The translations under genes and the position numbers were made by a program. A stretch of 64,000 nt of DNA, taken from positions 1,116,001 to 1,180,000 of the forward strand of contig NC_010694.1 of NCBI RefSeq assembly GCF_000026185.1. Direction: 5' to 3'. Shown one piece after another: positions 20,441-31,017 of this stretch (positions within the stretch are counted from its first letter, which is position 1; each line of letters starts with the position of its first letter). Origin of the DNA: Erwinia tasmaniensis Et1/99. GTDB taxonomy: Bacteria; Pseudomonadota; Gammaproteobacteria; Enterobacterales; Enterobacteriaceae. Under the pieces are notes generated by a model. The model was not told the origin of the DNA, ran no database searches, and saw only the letters and a list, made by a program, of their open reading frames with translations.

Positions 20441-21220
20441 ATGAATGACCTTAATCCGCGTCTTGAAGACGTGCTGAAACTGGCGGCGACCGAGCCGGCG
20501 CACCGCCCGGCGTTTTTCGCCCTGTTGATGGAGGCCAGCGTTGTCGTGCCGGGCACCAGCGCCCAGCCTGAACAGGCGATTGATGCCAGCACGCCGGTCG
20601 ATTTGCAGCACTGGGAAAAAGATGACGGAACTGACGTCATTCCGTTCTTTACCTCGGTCAGCGCGCTGGAAAGCGCGGTCAGCGGCGAGCAGGCGTATCT
20701 GGTCATGCCGGTACGTACGCTGTTTGCTATCACTCTCGGTGAAACGCTGTTTCTTAACCCGAAGCGGGAGAGCGGTAAAGAGTTCACGCCGCGTGAAATC
20801 AGCCATCTGCTGGAGGATGGCGGCAATGCGTTGAGTCAGCAGACGGTGCTGGAGGGAGGAACTTCGCTGCTGCTGTCCGAAATAGCCGAACCCCCTGCGC
20901 AGATGATCGATTCACTCACCCAGCTGTTTGCCGGATACAAGACCGTGCGTCGCGCTTACCTGGCGCAGATTAAAGAGGCGGCAGACCGGCCAGCCAATCT
21001 GCTGATTGGCATTGAGGCCGATGGTGATGTTGACGCAATCATTCAGGCGGCGGGCAGTGTGGCAACCGATACGCAGCCCGGTGACGATCCGATAGATATT
21101 TGCCGGGTGGCCGAGGGGGAAAAGGGCATCAGCCATTTCTTTACGGCGCATATCACCCCATTTTATGAGCGCCGCTGGGGCAGTTTCCTGCGCGAATTTA
21201 AAGTGAAAAATATCGATTAA
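20441..21220 (+). CDS. sseB: Enhanced serine sensitivity protein SseB
   Basis: A 259-residue protein matching E. coli SseB in length and sequence style (NRLEDVLKLAATEPAHRPAFFALLMEASV, LRVFTSVSALE-like FFTSVSALESA). Overproduction in E. coli makes cells sensitive to serine; the biochemical function is unknown. It carries the SseB N- and C-terminal domain pair. It follows pepB by 86 bp and is convergent with sseA, as in E. coli. Confidence 0.92.
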   Translation: MNDLNPRLEDVLKLAATEPAHRPAFFALLMEASVVVPGTSAQPEQAIDASTPVDLQHWEKDDGTDVIPFFTSVSALESAVSGEQAYLVMPVRTLFAITLGETLFLNPKRESGKEFTPREISHLLEDGGNALSQQTVLEGGTSLLLSEIAEPPAQMIDSLTQLFAGYKTVRRAYLAQIKEAADRPANLLIGIEADGDVDAIIQAAGSVATDTQPGDDPIDICRVAEGEKGISHFFTAHITPFYERRWGSFLREFKVKNID

Positions 21221-21267
21221 ACGGGTATTGCAGGCGTATCAGTAACATCCACCCTTCCGGGGGGAAT

Positions 21268-22128
21268 TCACGTCGACTGCGCATCATTCACAATCGGCAG
21301 GTCATGACGGCTGCCCCATTCGCCCCAGGAGCCGTCATACAGCGCCACGTTTTTCACCCCGAGGCTGGTCAGCGCCAGAATGACCACGACCGCCGTCACC
21401 CCTGAACCGCAGCTGGCGATCAGCGGCTGCGAAAAATCCACGCCCTGCTGGCTGAAGATTGCCCGCAGCTCGTCGGCTGGCTTCAAACGACCTTCACTTA
21501 CCAGCGTGTTCCAGGCAACATTCAGACTCCCTGGAATGCGGCCACGGTGCAGGCCTGGACGCGGCTCATCCACCTCACCGTGAAAACGGTTGGCGGCGCG
21601 GGCGTCAATAATCTGTGCTCCGCCTTCATGACTGATCAACAGCACCTCGGTGGCACGTTTGATTTCACCATTGTTTGGCCCAACGTCAAACTCTGCTTCA
21701 GCCACATCGACCGCACCACTGGCCAGCGGCAGCTGCGCCTGCTGCCAGCCCGCGAGCCCGCCCGCAAGGATCGACACTCGTTCGACACCAAAATAGCGCA
21801 GCATCCACCAGGCGCGCGGGGCCGAGAACAGATTGCCTTCGTCATACACCACCAGGTGCCTGTTGCTGGCAACGCCCAGCTCACGCATCGCGACGGCGAA
21901 GCTCTCGGCGCGCGGCATCATGTGTGGATAGGGGCTGGTATGATCGGACAGCGCTTCAATATCGAAAAACGGAGCGCCCGGCAGATGGGCTGTCAGATAT
22001 TCGGCGTGAATATCACGCGTTTTCTCCAGTCCGGGAGCCAGCATGCGGGCGTCCAGTATCTGAATATTTTCATCGTTTAAACGCTGCGCCAGCCACTCTG
22101 CGGAAATAAAAAGAGAAGGTGTTGTCAT
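21268..22128 (-). CDS. sseA: 3-mercaptopyruvate sulfurtransferase
   Basis: 286 residues, two rhodanese domains. The active Cys (about 240) sits in the loop CGSGVTA, diagnostic for 3-mercaptopyruvate rather than thiosulfate as preferred donor. It transfers sulfur from 3-mercaptopyruvate to thiol acceptors or cyanide. The ATG at 22128 has AAAGAGG upstream (minus strand) and gives MTTPSLFISAEWLAQRL, matching family N-termini; 19 upstream in-frame codons are not conserved. Confidence 0.95.
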   Translation of the reverse strand: MTTPSLFISAEWLAQRLNDENIQILDARMLAPGLEKTRDIHAEYLTAHLPGAPFFDIEALSDHTSPYPHMMPRAESFAVAMRELGVASNRHLVVYDEGNLFSAPRAWWMLRYFGVERVSILAGGLAGWQQAQLPLASGAVDVAEAEFDVGPNNGEIKRATEVLLISHEGGAQIIDARAANRFHGEVDEPRPGLHRGRIPGSLNVAWNTLVSEGRLKPADELRAIFSQQGVDFSQPLIASCGSGVTAVVVILALTSLGVKNVALYDGSWGEWGSRHDLPIVNDAQST

Positions 22129-22554
22129 TGCGGCCTCTTTGTTATTCAGGAATAACGCAGTGTCAGCGATCTTTTTGGCTATCACAAGCTTATATTTATT
22201 TGTTAACCCCGGCCGTTTGCGGCGTGCAGAAACCGGTGCCCGATGGAAAAGATCAGAGCGGTAATGAAACTATTTGACTCGTGCTGCGGCTTCTGGAGCG
22301 GCAACCGTATGATTGGACGGTGTTATCCCCCTAAATCAGACAGTTCCCCGGATGCTTTTCTGTTCATCTCGCGCCATGCTGCGTAAAATAGTTGCAAACA
22401 GGGGGGGAGGAATGCGATTTCCCGCGGAGTTTTCGCTAAATTATTGAAACTCAGATAGTCATCGATGGCGATGCCCCCTATAATTCGCGGCCACTTTCCC
22501 GGCTCGGGACAGGTTTTTACGGCTATATTCGAAAAAAATAATACAGGGGTCCAC
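22129..22554. other. sseA-ndk intergenic region, yfhM and pbpC absent
   Basis: 426 bp without a gene. In E. coli the large genes yfhM (alpha-2-macroglobulin-like) and pbpC lie here. No residual reading frame of either could be recognised. The right part carries the ndk leader with TATAAT at 22479-22484 (weak -35), a plausible ndk promoter. Confidence 0.7.
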
Positions 22555-22986
22555 ATGACTATTGAGCGTACATTTTCTATTGTTAAACCTAACGCGGTGG
22601 CAAAAAACGTTATCGGTGCCATTTTTAGCCGTTTTGAAAGCGCCGGCTTTAAAATCGTTGGCAGCAAAATGCTGCATTTGAGCAAAGAGCAGGCTGAAGG
22701 CTTCTACGCAGAACATCAGGGCAAGCCGTTCTTCGACGGTCTGGTCGAGTTTATGACGTCGGGTCCGGTGGTTGTTTCCGTACTGGAAGGTGACAACGCC
22801 GTGCAGCGTCATCGTGACCTGATGGGTGCAACCAACCCGGCCAACGCTCTGGCGGGTACGCTGCGTGCCGACTATGCAGACAGCTTCACCGAGAACGCAA
22901 CCCACGGTTCAGATTCTGCAGAATCGGCCGCGCGCGAAATCGCTTATTTCTTCGGCGAAGGCGAAATCTGCCCGCGCACCCGTTAA
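22555..22986 (+). CDS. ndk: Nucleoside diphosphate kinase
   Basis: 143 residues, same as E. coli. It transfers the gamma-phosphate of NTPs to NDPs through the phosphohistidine His117 in NATHGSDS, keeping nucleotide pools balanced. N-terminus [15 protein letters not shown] is conserved. The ATG at 22555 is preceded by AGGGG; an upstream in-frame ATG overlaps the promoter. Confidence 0.98.
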   Translation: MTIERTFSIVKPNAVAKNVIGAIFSRFESAGFKIVGSKMLHLSKEQAEGFYAEHQGKPFFDGLVEFMTSGPVVVSVLEGDNAVQRHRDLMGATNPANALAGTLRADYADSFTENATHGSDSAESAAREIAYFFGEGEICPRTR

Positions 22987-23066
22987 TTCGGTTGCCTGAC
23001 GGAGAAGGGGGCAAAATTATTTTGGCCTGACGCTTTAACCCTTCATAAGTCATGAGTACAATGATG

Positions 23067-23104
23067 CGCCCCGGCAGTTTACTCTGCGGGGCGTTTCTTT
23101 TTTA
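23067..23104 (+). terminator. Terminator of ndk
   Basis: CGCCCCGGCAG (23067-23077) pairs with CTGCGGGGCG (23084-23093) with one bulge, followed by TTTCTTTTTT. Confidence 0.85.
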
Positions 23105-23156
23105 TTCACCCCAAAACCCAGCGCCATAACGTGTAACAACGAGGCCAGAGAACACT

Positions 23157-24326
23157 ATGTCAGAACTTAATGTGACGCCATCGTCCGTATCACCTGAAAT
23201 CGTCATCCCAAAAAAAGAAAAAATCAACCTGCTGGATCTTAATCGTCAGCAGATGCGCGAATTTTTTGCCGGTCTGGGTGAGAAACCGTTTCGTGCCGAC
23301 CAGGTTATGAAGTGGATCTATCACTACTGCTGCGATGATTTCGATGAAATGACCGATATCAACAAGGTTTTCCGCAACAGGCTGAAAGAACTGGCGGAGA
23401 TCCGTGCTCCCGAAGTGGCGGAAGAACAGCGTTCGTCGGACGGCACCATTAAATGGGCAATCCAGGTGGGCGGTCAGCAGGTAGAAACCGTCTACATTCC
23501 GGAAAAAGACCGTGCCACCCTGTGCGTTTCCTCACAGGTTGGGTGTGCGCTGGAGTGCAAATTCTGTTCTACGGCGCAGCAGGGGTTCAACCGCAATTTG
23601 CGCGTATCGGAAATTATTGGTCAGGTATGGCGCGCCGCGAAAATTATCGGTGCCACCAAAGTGATCGGCCAGCGTCCGATCACTAACGTGGTCATGATGG
23701 GGATGGGTGAGCCACTGCTTAATCTGACCAACGTGGTGCCGGCGATGGAAATCATGCTGGATGATTTTGGTTTTGGCCTCTCAAAACGCCGCGTTACGCT
23801 GTCAACGTCGGGCGTAGTGCCCGCGCTGGATAAGCTGGGCGATATGATTGACGTCGCGCTGGCGATTTCGCTGCATGCGCCGAATGACACAATTCGTGAC
23901 GAAATTGTACCAATCAATAAAAAGTACAATATTGAGACCTTTCTGGCGTCCGTGAGCCGCTATATCGGCAAGTCAAATGCGAACCAGGGTCGAGTCACCA
24001 TTGAGTACGTGATGCTCGATCATATCAATGACAGCACCGATAACGCGCATGAACTGGCTGCGCTGTTGAAAGAAACACCGTGCAAAATTAATCTTATTCC
24101 GTGGAACCCCTTCCCGGGCGCACCTTATGGTCGCAGTTCGAACAGTCGCATCGATCGCTTCTCTAAAGTGTTGATGGAATATGGATTTACCACTATTGTG
24201 CGTAAGACTCGCGGCGATGATATCGATGCGGCCTGCGGTCAACTGGCCGGTGATGTCATTGACCGTACCAAGCGCACGCTGAAAAAGAAAATGGCTGGTG
24301 AAGCGATCTCTGTGAAGGCGCTCTGA
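23157..24326 (+). CDS. rlmN: 23S rRNA A2503 / tRNA A37 C2-methyltransferase
   Basis: A 389-residue radical-SAM enzyme. The CxxxCxxC [4Fe-4S] motif is Cys130, Cys134, Cys137 ([10 protein letters not shown]), and the methyl-carrying cysteine pair includes Cys360 (DIDAACGQ). It methylates C2 of A2503 in 23S rRNA and A37 of some tRNAs, affecting translation accuracy. The N-terminus is five residues longer than E. coli. It starts the conserved rlmN-pilW-rodZ-ispG-hisS-yfgM-bamB-der run. Confidence 0.97.
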   Translation: MSELNVTPSSVSPEIVIPKKEKINLLDLNRQQMREFFAGLGEKPFRADQVMKWIYHYCCDDFDEMTDINKVFRNRLKELAEIRAPEVAEEQRSSDGTIKWAIQVGGQQVETVYIPEKDRATLCVSSQVGCALECKFCSTAQQGFNRNLRVSEIIGQVWRAAKIIGATKVIGQRPITNVVMMGMGEPLLNLTNVVPAMEIMLDDFGFGLSKRRVTLSTSGVVPALDKLGDMIDVALAISLHAPNDTIRDEIVPINKKYNIETFLASVSRYIGKSNANQGRVTIEYVMLDHINDSTDNAHELAALLKETPCKINLIPWNPFPGAPYGRSSNSRIDRFSKVLMEYGFTTIVRKTRGDDIDAACGQLAGDVIDRTKRTLKKKMAGEAISVKAL

Positions 24327-24410
24327 AAGCCGAGTTTTTTGCTCACTTATCCCTGTGGTTTTGATGAGGTTGGCGTACGATAAGTTGCCAAAGTCATCGG
24401 GGGAACAGGG

Positions 24411-25142
24411 ATGAGATCAGAAATTCTGGCAGGCGTGCTGCTGATATTGCTTGTGGGATGCCAAGCCTCACCGCCGAATATCACACGGGTTGAAACGCGT
24501 ATTCAACTGGGTCTGGCTTATCTGTCCAAAGGCAATACGGATGCGGCACGCAGAAATTTACGGCGTGCGCTTCGCCAGGCGCCGGATGATTATCGGGTTC
24601 AGCTGGCGATGGCGCGTTACCAGCAGCAGATGGGCGATATCAGTATGGCACAGCAGCATTACCATCGAGCCCTGACGCTGGCGCCGCAAAACGTCTATGT
24701 GCTTAATAATTACGGTGCGTTTCTCTGCGGATTAGGGCAGTATGATGCGGCACAAACACAGTTCAGCCTGGCCAGAGCGGTTCCCGTAAAAGGCCTTTAT
24801 GCTGACAGTGTAGAAAATTCAGGCTACTGTTTTTTAAATGCGGGTCAGCAAGATAAAGCGCGTGTAGCGCTAGCGGATGCGGTGCAAACCGACCCAGCTA
24901 AGGGACTGCCTATGCTGGCAGAAGCCGAAAGGCGATTGGGAAAGGGAAGACGCTCAGAATCTCGTCTTCTGTTAGATGTTTATCAACACAACTTTCCTGT
25001 TTCTGCGGAAAGTTTGTGGTTAGAGATTCGCTTCGCCGCGCAGGCAAAACGGCCTGATGATGTCAAACGTTATGGGGGTCAGCTTGCGCAAATTTTTCCA
25101 CAATCGATACAGTACCAGCATTTTTTAGCTAATGAATACTGA
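24411..25142 (+). CDS. pilW: PilW/PilF-type TPR lipoprotein
   Basis: 243 residues with lipobox LVGC (Cys17) and several TPR repeats ([69 protein letters not shown]). This matches the type IV pilus biogenesis/stability protein PilW (PilF), an outer-membrane lipoprotein that helps the secretin PilQ assemble. The last 11 bp overlap the start of rodZ, an arrangement usual in Enterobacterales. Whether a type IV pilus is present in this genome cannot be judged from the window. Confidence 0.88.
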   Translation: MRSEILAGVLLILLVGCQASPPNITRVETRIQLGLAYLSKGNTDAARRNLRRALRQAPDDYRVQLAMARYQQQMGDISMAQQHYHRALTLAPQNVYVLNNYGAFLCGLGQYDAAQTQFSLARAVPVKGLYADSVENSGYCFLNAGQQDKARVALADAVQTDPAKGLPMLAEAERRLGKGRRSESRLLLDVYQHNFPVSAESLWLEIRFAAQAKRPDDVKRYGGQLAQIFPQSIQYQHFLANEY

Positions 25143-26154
25143 AGCCACTCAAGAAAAATCTAACGTAAATTCAACAGGCGAGCGGCTGCGTACCGCCCGT
25201 GAACAGATGGGACTGACTCAGCAGAATGTTGCTGAGCGCCTCTGCCTGAAACTTTCCACTATTCGAGATATTGAAGAGGATAACTCGCCCGCCTCGCTGG
25301 CATCGACATTCCTGCGCGGCTATATCCGTTCCTATGCCCGCCTGGTGCACGTGCCGGAAGAAGAGCTGCTGCCGATGATGGCTAAGCAGGCTCCGGTCAG
25401 GGATGCCAAAGTCGAAATGATGCAAAGTTATTCCCTTGGTAAGCAGCGCAAGAAGCGAGACGGCTGGCTGATGATTTTCACCTGGCTGGTGCTGTTTGTG
25501 GTGTTGGGATTGACCGGTGCCTGGTGGTGGCAGAATCATAAAGCCGCTCAGGACGATTTAGTCTCGATGGGCGATCAAAATGCCTCGGTTGAAGAGGATG
25601 GCCGCCAGTCTATCGCGTTAAGCGACGATAACGCCAACGGCGGCGCGCAAACTGCCATTCCTCTGGACAATAAGCCAGCGACGGCAAACAACGCCCCGTC
25701 CTCAGTGACCGCGACCAGCGACAACGGCACGCCGGCAGCCACCGCGCAGAGCAGCCAGGTGACGGCTTCAAACGCTGCGCCAGCGGCGAATGCCGTGAAT
25801 GACAATACACCACCGGTCGCCGTTGCCCCTTCGCAGGCTGCAACCAATAGCAGCGCCGCTGCACCTCTGCCCACCGGCAGCGCAGCGGTCAGCCGGCCTG
25901 CCGCTGATGCTAATGCCATGATGATGACTTTTTCTCGTGATTGCTGGCTGGACGTCACCGATGCAACCGGCAAGAAACTGTTCAGCGGTATACAACGCAG
26001 CGGTGGTAAACTAAGTCTGGCGGGAAAAGCACCCTATCATTTAAAGATTGGCGCTCCGGCCGCAGTACAGATCGAATATCAGGGTAAACCTGTCGATCTG
26101 GGTCGTTTTATCCGTACTAACCAGGTTGCTCGCCTGACCGTAGGTGCGCCATAA
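25132..26154 (+). CDS. rodZ: Cytoskeleton/cell-shape protein RodZ
   Basis: A 340-residue bitopic membrane protein: cytoplasmic Xre-type HTH ([33 protein letters not shown], about 17-49) that binds MreB, a basic juxtamembrane stretch ([10 protein letters not shown]), one membrane segment (about 106-126), a long Ala/Thr/Asn/Pro-rich periplasmic linker (about 150-255), and a C-terminal beta domain ([20 protein letters not shown]). It links MreB to the wall elongation machinery. The low-complexity linker is where homologues diverge most. Confidence 0.95.
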   Translation: MNTEATQEKSNVNSTGERLRTAREQMGLTQQNVAERLCLKLSTIRDIEEDNSPASLASTFLRGYIRSYARLVHVPEEELLPMMAKQAPVRDAKVEMMQSYSLGKQRKKRDGWLMIFTWLVLFVVLGLTGAWWWQNHKAAQDDLVSMGDQNASVEEDGRQSIALSDDNANGGAQTAIPLDNKPATANNAPSSVTATSDNGTPAATAQSSQVTASNAAPAANAVNDNTPPVAVAPSQAATNSSAAAPLPTGSAAVSRPAADANAMMMTFSRDCWLDVTDATGKKLFSGIQRSGGKLSLAGKAPYHLKIGAPAAVQIEYQGKPVDLGRFIRTNQVARLTVGAP

Positions 26155-26193
26155 CGCATCTTCTCTGGTCGCGAGTGATTGTGGAGAAAGAAT

Positions 26194-27315
26194 ATGCATA
26201 ACGAAGCACCCATTACCCGCCGCAAATCAAAACGCATTTACGTCGGCAAGGTGCCCGTGGGGGACGGTGCGCCTATCGCCGTTCAGTCCATGACCAACAC
26301 CCGCACTACCGATGTTGCCGCAACGGTCGCTCAGATCAAAGCGCTGGAACGCGTTGGTGTGGACATCGTGCGCGTGTCCGTACCCACCATGGATGCCGCA
26401 GAAGCTTTTCGTCTTATCAAGCAGCAGGTTAACGTTCCGCTGGTCGCCGATATCCACTTTGACTACCGTATTGCGCTGAAAGTCGCAGAGTATGGCGTGG
26501 ACTGCCTGCGAATCAACCCAGGCAATATCGGTAATGAAGAGCGTATCCGCACCGTTGTCGATTGCGCCCGCCATTACAATATCCCAATACGTATTGGGGT
26601 GAACGGTGGGTCGCTGGAAAAAGATCTGCAGGAAAAATACGGCGAGCCAACGCCGCAGGCGCTGCTGGAGTCGGCTATGCGCCATGTCGATCATCTCGAC
26701 CGGCTCAACTTTGATATGTTCAAGGTTAGCGTAAAAGCGTCAGACGTTTTTCTTGCCGTTGAATCATATCGCCTGCTGGCAAAACAGATAGACCAGCCGC
26801 TGCACCTGGGGATCACCGAAGCCGGTGGTGCGCGTGCTGGGGCGGTCAAATCAGCGATTGGCCTCGGCCTGCTGTTATCTGAAGGCATTGGCGATACGTT
26901 GCGCATTTCGCTGGCGGCCGACCCGGTTGAAGAAGTGAAGGTGGGCTTTGATATCCTTAAATCGCTGCGTATTCGTGCGCGCGGCATTAATTTTATTGCC
27001 TGTCCAACCTGTTCACGTCAGGAATTTGATGTGATCGGTACGGTGAACGCGCTTGAAGAGCGGCTGGAAGATATTATCACGCCGATGGATATCTCCATTA
27101 TCGGCTGTGTGGTCAATGGCCCCGGTGAAGCGACGGTTTCAACCATGGGCGTGACGGGCGGCAGTAAGAAAAGCGGCTTCTACGAAGATGGCGTACGTCT
27201 GCGCGAACGCCTGGATAACGACAACATGATAGACCAGCTGGAGGCGCGCATTCGTGCTAAAGCCACCATTCTGGACGCAGCACGCCGGATTGATATCCAG
27301 CAGGTTGAAAAATAA
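26194..27315 (+). CDS. ispG: 4-hydroxy-3-methylbut-2-en-1-yl diphosphate synthase
   Basis: A 373-residue [4Fe-4S] enzyme of the non-mevalonate (MEP) isoprenoid pathway, converting MEcPP to HMBPP. Cluster ligands Cys270, Cys273 (CPTCSRQ) and Cys305 (GCVVNGPGE) match E. coli numbering. The ATG at 26194 follows GGAGAAAG. It is an essential Fe-S client enzyme, relevant because the isc operon here is incomplete. Confidence 0.98.
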   Translation: MHNEAPITRRKSKRIYVGKVPVGDGAPIAVQSMTNTRTTDVAATVAQIKALERVGVDIVRVSVPTMDAAEAFRLIKQQVNVPLVADIHFDYRIALKVAEYGVDCLRINPGNIGNEERIRTVVDCARHYNIPIRIGVNGGSLEKDLQEKYGEPTPQALLESAMRHVDHLDRLNFDMFKVSVKASDVFLAVESYRLLAKQIDQPLHLGITEAGGARAGAVKSAIGLGLLLSEGIGDTLRISLAADPVEEVKVGFDILKSLRIRARGINFIACPTCSRQEFDVIGTVNALEERLEDIITPMDISIIGCVVNGPGEATVSTMGVTGGSKKSGFYEDGVRLRERLDNDNMIDQLEARIRAKATILDAARRIDIQQVEK

Positions 27316-27329
27316 TTGAATCGCATTGT

Positions 27330-27354
27330 GCCTGGCTTCTTTTGTAAGCCAGGC
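27330..27354 (+). terminator. Hairpin after ispG
   Basis: GCCTGGCTT (27330-27338) and AAGCCAGGC (27346-27354) form a 9-bp stem with a T-rich loop and no T-run after it; probably a weak terminator or processing hairpin between ispG and hisS. Confidence 0.5.
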
Positions 27355-27541
27355 GTGATCGGCGCGGGCAGTTTTCGCCGTGACAGCGCAACAGCCGAAG
27401 CGTAACCCTGTTACGTAACAGTTATTTATCCATTTTAACAGTGCCAGGCTGTTAATCTGATGAATAGTGAGGCCGGGCGCTTTCCTGGCGCAGAGAGTCG
27501 GTAAACCCGCCTGCGCATCACCAGATAAAAGAGAATATTTA

Positions 27542-28819
27542 GTGGCGAAGAATATCCAGGCCATTCGTGGCATGAACGATTATCTGCCGGCTGACACCGC
27601 CGTGTGGCAGCGCGTAGAGCAAATCCTCAAACAGGTACTGAGCAGCTACGGTTTCAGCGAAATCCGCATGCCGATTGTAGAGCAGACCCCGTTATTCAAG
27701 CGCGCTATCGGTGAAGTCACCGACGTGGTTGAAAAAGAGATGTATACCTTTGACGATCGTAACGGTGAGAGTTTAACCTTGCGCCCGGAGGGTACCGCAG
27801 GCTGCGTGCGTGCGGGTATTGAGCACGGTCTGCTGTACAACCAGGAGCAGCGTCTTTGGTACATTGGCCCGATGTTCCGCTATGAACGTCCGCAAAAAGG
27901 CCGCTATCGTCAGTTCCATCAAATTGGTGCCGAAGTCTTTGGTTTACAGGGGCCGGATATTGATGCCGAACTGATTATGATGACCGCCCGCTGGTGGAAA
28001 GCGCTGGGTATTGCCGACCATGTAAGCCTGGAGCTGAACTCTATCGGCTCGCTGGAAGCGCGTGCGAACTATCGTAATGCGCTGGTCGCATTTCTTGAAC
28101 AGCATATTGAGGTGCTGGACGAAGATTGTAAGCGTCGCATGTACTCCAACCCGTTGCGCGTACTGGACAGCAAAAACCCGGATATTCAGGCATTGCTGAA
28201 CGATGCCCCGGCTCTTGGTGATTATCTGGATGATGAATCTCGCGAGCATTTCGCCGGGTTGTGCCATCAGTTGGATGCGGCAGGCATTGCTTATCGCGTT
28301 AATCAGCGTCTGGTACGCGGTCTCGACTATTACAACCGCACCGTATTTGAATGGGTAACCGACAGCCTGGGTGCCCAGGGCACCGTCTGCGCAGGCGGCC
28401 GCTACGATGGTCTGGTTGAACAGCTGGGTGGTCGCGCTACGCCGGCGGTCGGTTTTGCTATGGGGCTGGAGCGTCTGGTGCTGCTGGTACAAGCGGTTAA
28501 TCCAGAATTTGAACCGATGCGCGTTGTCGATGTCTATGTTATCGCTTCAGGTGATGGCGTACAGAGTGCGGCGATGCTGCTGGCCGAACGGTTGCGAGAT
28601 GCGCTGCCGGAACTGAAGCTGATGACCAATTTTGGCGGCGGTAACTTCAAGAAGCAGTTTGCTCGTGCAGATAAATGGGGCGCGCGTATCGCCCTGGTGC
28701 TCGGCGAAGATGAAGTGGCGAATAAACAACTGGTTATCAAAGATTTACGTAACGGCGAGCAGCAAACTCTGGCGCAGAGTGATGCGGCCGCCACATTGGC
28801 GGCGCTGTTACAGCTTTAA
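27542..28819 (+). CDS. hisS: Histidyl-tRNA synthetase
   Basis: A 425-residue class II synthetase (E. coli 424). Histidine-specific motifs: [18 protein letters not shown], class II motif 2 [26 protein letters not shown], and the HisA loop [15 protein letters not shown]; the C-terminal anticodon-binding domain follows. The GTG at 27542 is used because it gives [16 protein letters not shown] exactly as in E. coli and has AAAGAG upstream. Confidence 0.98.
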   Translation: MAKNIQAIRGMNDYLPADTAVWQRVEQILKQVLSSYGFSEIRMPIVEQTPLFKRAIGEVTDVVEKEMYTFDDRNGESLTLRPEGTAGCVRAGIEHGLLYNQEQRLWYIGPMFRYERPQKGRYRQFHQIGAEVFGLQGPDIDAELIMMTARWWKALGIADHVSLELNSIGSLEARANYRNALVAFLEQHIEVLDEDCKRRMYSNPLRVLDSKNPDIQALLNDAPALGDYLDDESREHFAGLCHQLDAAGIAYRVNQRLVRGLDYYNRTVFEWVTDSLGAQGTVCAGGRYDGLVEQLGGRATPAVGFAMGLERLVLLVQAVNPEFEPMRVVDVYVIASGDGVQSAAMLLAERLRDALPELKLMTNFGGGNFKKQFARADKWGARIALVLGEDEVANKQLVIKDLRNGEQQTLAQSDAAATLAALLQL

Positions 28820-28856
28820 GCCTGAAGGCGAGCACGATTTAAAGGAGTAGAATTGC

Positions 28857-29477
28857 GTGGAAGTGTATAGCAACGAAAATGAACAAACCGATGCGCTGAA
28901 AAATTTCTTTGCCCAGAACGGCAAGGCGCTGGTCGTCGGTGTGGTATTAGGTGTCGGGGCCTTAATCGGCTGGCGCTTATGGAGCAATCAGCAGGACAGC
29001 GGTTCGCGTGAAGTTTCCGCGGCCTATCAGCAGGCGACCACGGGGCTGGATGCCAGCAAACCCGCATCGCTCGCAGCGGCAGCCAAGTTCGCCAGCGAAA
29101 ACAGCAATACCTACGGTGCGCTGGCCTCACTGGATGTGGCAAAACGTTATATTGATAGCAATCAGCTGGATAAAGCCGCTGAACAGTTACAAAACGGCCT
29201 GAAAAACACCCAGGACGCGAACCTGCAGGCCGTGCTGAATGTGCGCCTGGCGCGCATCCAGCTGCAGCAGAAGCAGCCAGATGCAGTACTAAAGACGCTG
29301 GATAACGTTAAAGGCGATGGCTGGACGGCTATTGTGGCTGATGTACGCGGTGAAGCGCTGCTCAGCAAAGGTGATACCCAGGGCGCACGCGATGCCTGGA
29401 GCAAAGGGATCGCCTCTGATGGAGCATCGTCGCTGAAAGAGATGCTGCAAATGAAAGTGAATAATCTGCCGGGCTAA
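28857..29477 (+). CDS. yfgM: Ancillary SecYEG translocon subunit YfgM
   Basis: A 206-residue single-pass inner-membrane protein (segment about 24-41) with a periplasmic TPR domain (AKRYIDSNQLDKAAEQLQNGLK; LLSKGDTQGARDAWSKG). In E. coli YfgM associates with PpiD at SecYEG and helps periplasmic chaperone handover, and it has been linked to stability control of RcsB. GTG start with AAGGAG upstream. Positioned between hisS and bamB as in E. coli. Confidence 0.95.
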   Translation: MEVYSNENEQTDALKNFFAQNGKALVVGVVLGVGALIGWRLWSNQQDSGSREVSAAYQQATTGLDASKPASLAAAAKFASENSNTYGALASLDVAKRYIDSNQLDKAAEQLQNGLKNTQDANLQAVLNVRLARIQLQQKQPDAVLKTLDNVKGDGWTAIVADVRGEALLSKGDTQGARDAWSKGIASDGASSLKEMLQMKVNNLPG

Positions 29478-29622
29478 TACGGTGAAATAGTTTGAGTGCG
29501 GCATGGTGGCTAAAAGGGCAAAGACCTGGTCGTACGTCGGGTGTTTTCCCCGGATCTGTCGGCTTGAAGTATCATGGATCGGGCTCTAAAAATTTGGCCT
29601 GCACAGGCACAAGAGGAATTTC

Positions 29623-30804
29623 ATGGAATTGCGTAAGTTACTTTTGCCGGGACTGATGTCAGTCACCCTGCTTAGCGGATGTTCGTGGTTTAGTGGTGAA
29701 GAAGATGTTGTCACCATGTCACCACTACCGACGGTACAGAATCAGTTCGAACCGAAAAAAGTGTGGAGCACCTCCGTCGGAAATGGCGTGGGTGATTTTT
29801 ACTCTAACCTGCATCCGACCTGGGCAGATAATACCGTTTACGCGGCCGATCGCCACGGTACGGTTAAAGCGCTGAATTCAGGCGATGGCAAGGAACAGTG
29901 GAAAGTTGACCTGTCTGAAAAAACAGGCTTTTTCTCAAGCAATATCCCGGCGCTGCTGTCAGGTGGACTGACCGTTGATAACGGCCGCGTTTACCTGGGT
30001 AGCGAACGCGCCCAGGTCTTTGCTCTGAACACCAGCGATGGCTCGATTGCCTGGCAGACTAAAGCGGCGGGTGAAGTATTATCCCGTCCGGTAGTCAGCG
30101 ATGGGCTGGTGCTGGTTCATACCAGCAACGGCATGTTGCAGGGGTTCGATCAGCTAAGCGGCAATGTGAAATGGTCGGTCAATCTTGATGTGCCAGCACT
30201 GAGCCTGCGTGGCGAATCTGCACCGGCCAGCGCATTTGGCGCTGCCATTGTCGGTGGTGACAATGGGCGCGTGAGTGCGGTGATGATGAACCAGGGCCAG
30301 ATTATCTGGCAGCAGCGTATCTCGCAGCCCGGCGGCGCTACTGAAATTGACCGCCTGGCCGACGTAGACACAACTCCGGTCGTGGTGAACGGCGTGGTAT
30401 ACGCGCTGGCCTATAATGGTAACCTGACGGCGCTGGATCTGCGCTCCGGCCAGATCCTGTGGAAGCGTGAGATTGGCTCCGTGCACGATATGATCGTTGA
30501 CGCAGGCCGTATCTTCCTGGTCGATCAGGACGATCGCGTAATGGCGCTGAATACCGAAGGTGGCATCAGTATCTGGCGTCAGAGCGATCTTTTGCATCGC
30601 AACCTGACTTCACCCGTACTGTATAACGGCTATCTGGTGGTGGGTGACAGCGAAGGTTACCTGCACTGGATGAATACCGACGATGGGCGTTTCGTTGCCC
30701 AGCAGAAGCTGGACAGCTCTGGCTTCCAGACTGAGCCGGTGGTGGCCAGTGACAAACTACTGATCCAGTCGAAAGACGGCGAGGTTTACGCGATCACGCG
30801 TTAA
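29623..30804 (+). CDS. bamB: Outer-membrane assembly lipoprotein BamB
   Basis: 393 residues, lipobox LSGC (Cys20), then an eight-bladed PQQ-type beta-propeller with repeated W-containing motifs (GTVKALNSGDGKEQWKVDL; VYLGSERAQVFALNTSDGSIAWQTK; GNLTALDLRSGQILWKRE). It is a subunit of the BAM complex that inserts beta-barrel proteins, binding BamA. Strong AGAGG ribosome-binding site. A terminator separates it from der. Confidence 0.97.
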   Translation: MELRKLLLPGLMSVTLLSGCSWFSGEEDVVTMSPLPTVQNQFEPKKVWSTSVGNGVGDFYSNLHPTWADNTVYAADRHGTVKALNSGDGKEQWKVDLSEKTGFFSSNIPALLSGGLTVDNGRVYLGSERAQVFALNTSDGSIAWQTKAAGEVLSRPVVSDGLVLVHTSNGMLQGFDQLSGNVKWSVNLDVPALSLRGESAPASAFGAAIVGGDNGRVSAVMMNQGQIIWQQRISQPGGATEIDRLADVDTTPVVVNGVVYALAYNGNLTALDLRSGQILWKREIGSVHDMIVDAGRIFLVDQDDRVMALNTEGGISIWRQSDLLHRNLTSPVLYNGYLVVGDSEGYLHWMNTDDGRFVAQQKLDSSGFQTEPVVASDKLLIQSKDGEVYAITR

Positions 30805-30863
30805 TCTGATTTTGCATGACTACCCGTTCGTTTCACCTGCTGGCAGGCTGAACGATCAAGGGT

Positions 30864-30900
30864 AAACGGCTCCTGATTAGTCAGGGGCCGTTTTGTTTTT
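30864..30900 (+). terminator. Terminator of bamB
   Basis: A 13-bp stem (30864-30876 with 30881-30893, containing a G-T pair), a 4-nt TTAG loop and a downstream TTTTGTTTTT tract. Confidence 0.85.
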
Positions 30901-31017
30901 CTCCCGGCGTGTTATCCTAAGCGCCATCGGCCTGTGCCCTGCGCCAGATCAACTGGCTACGGGCAGCGAAAAAAACTTCGCAGCCAGGCGCTTATTATTT
31001 AGTTATGAGGCTTCAAT

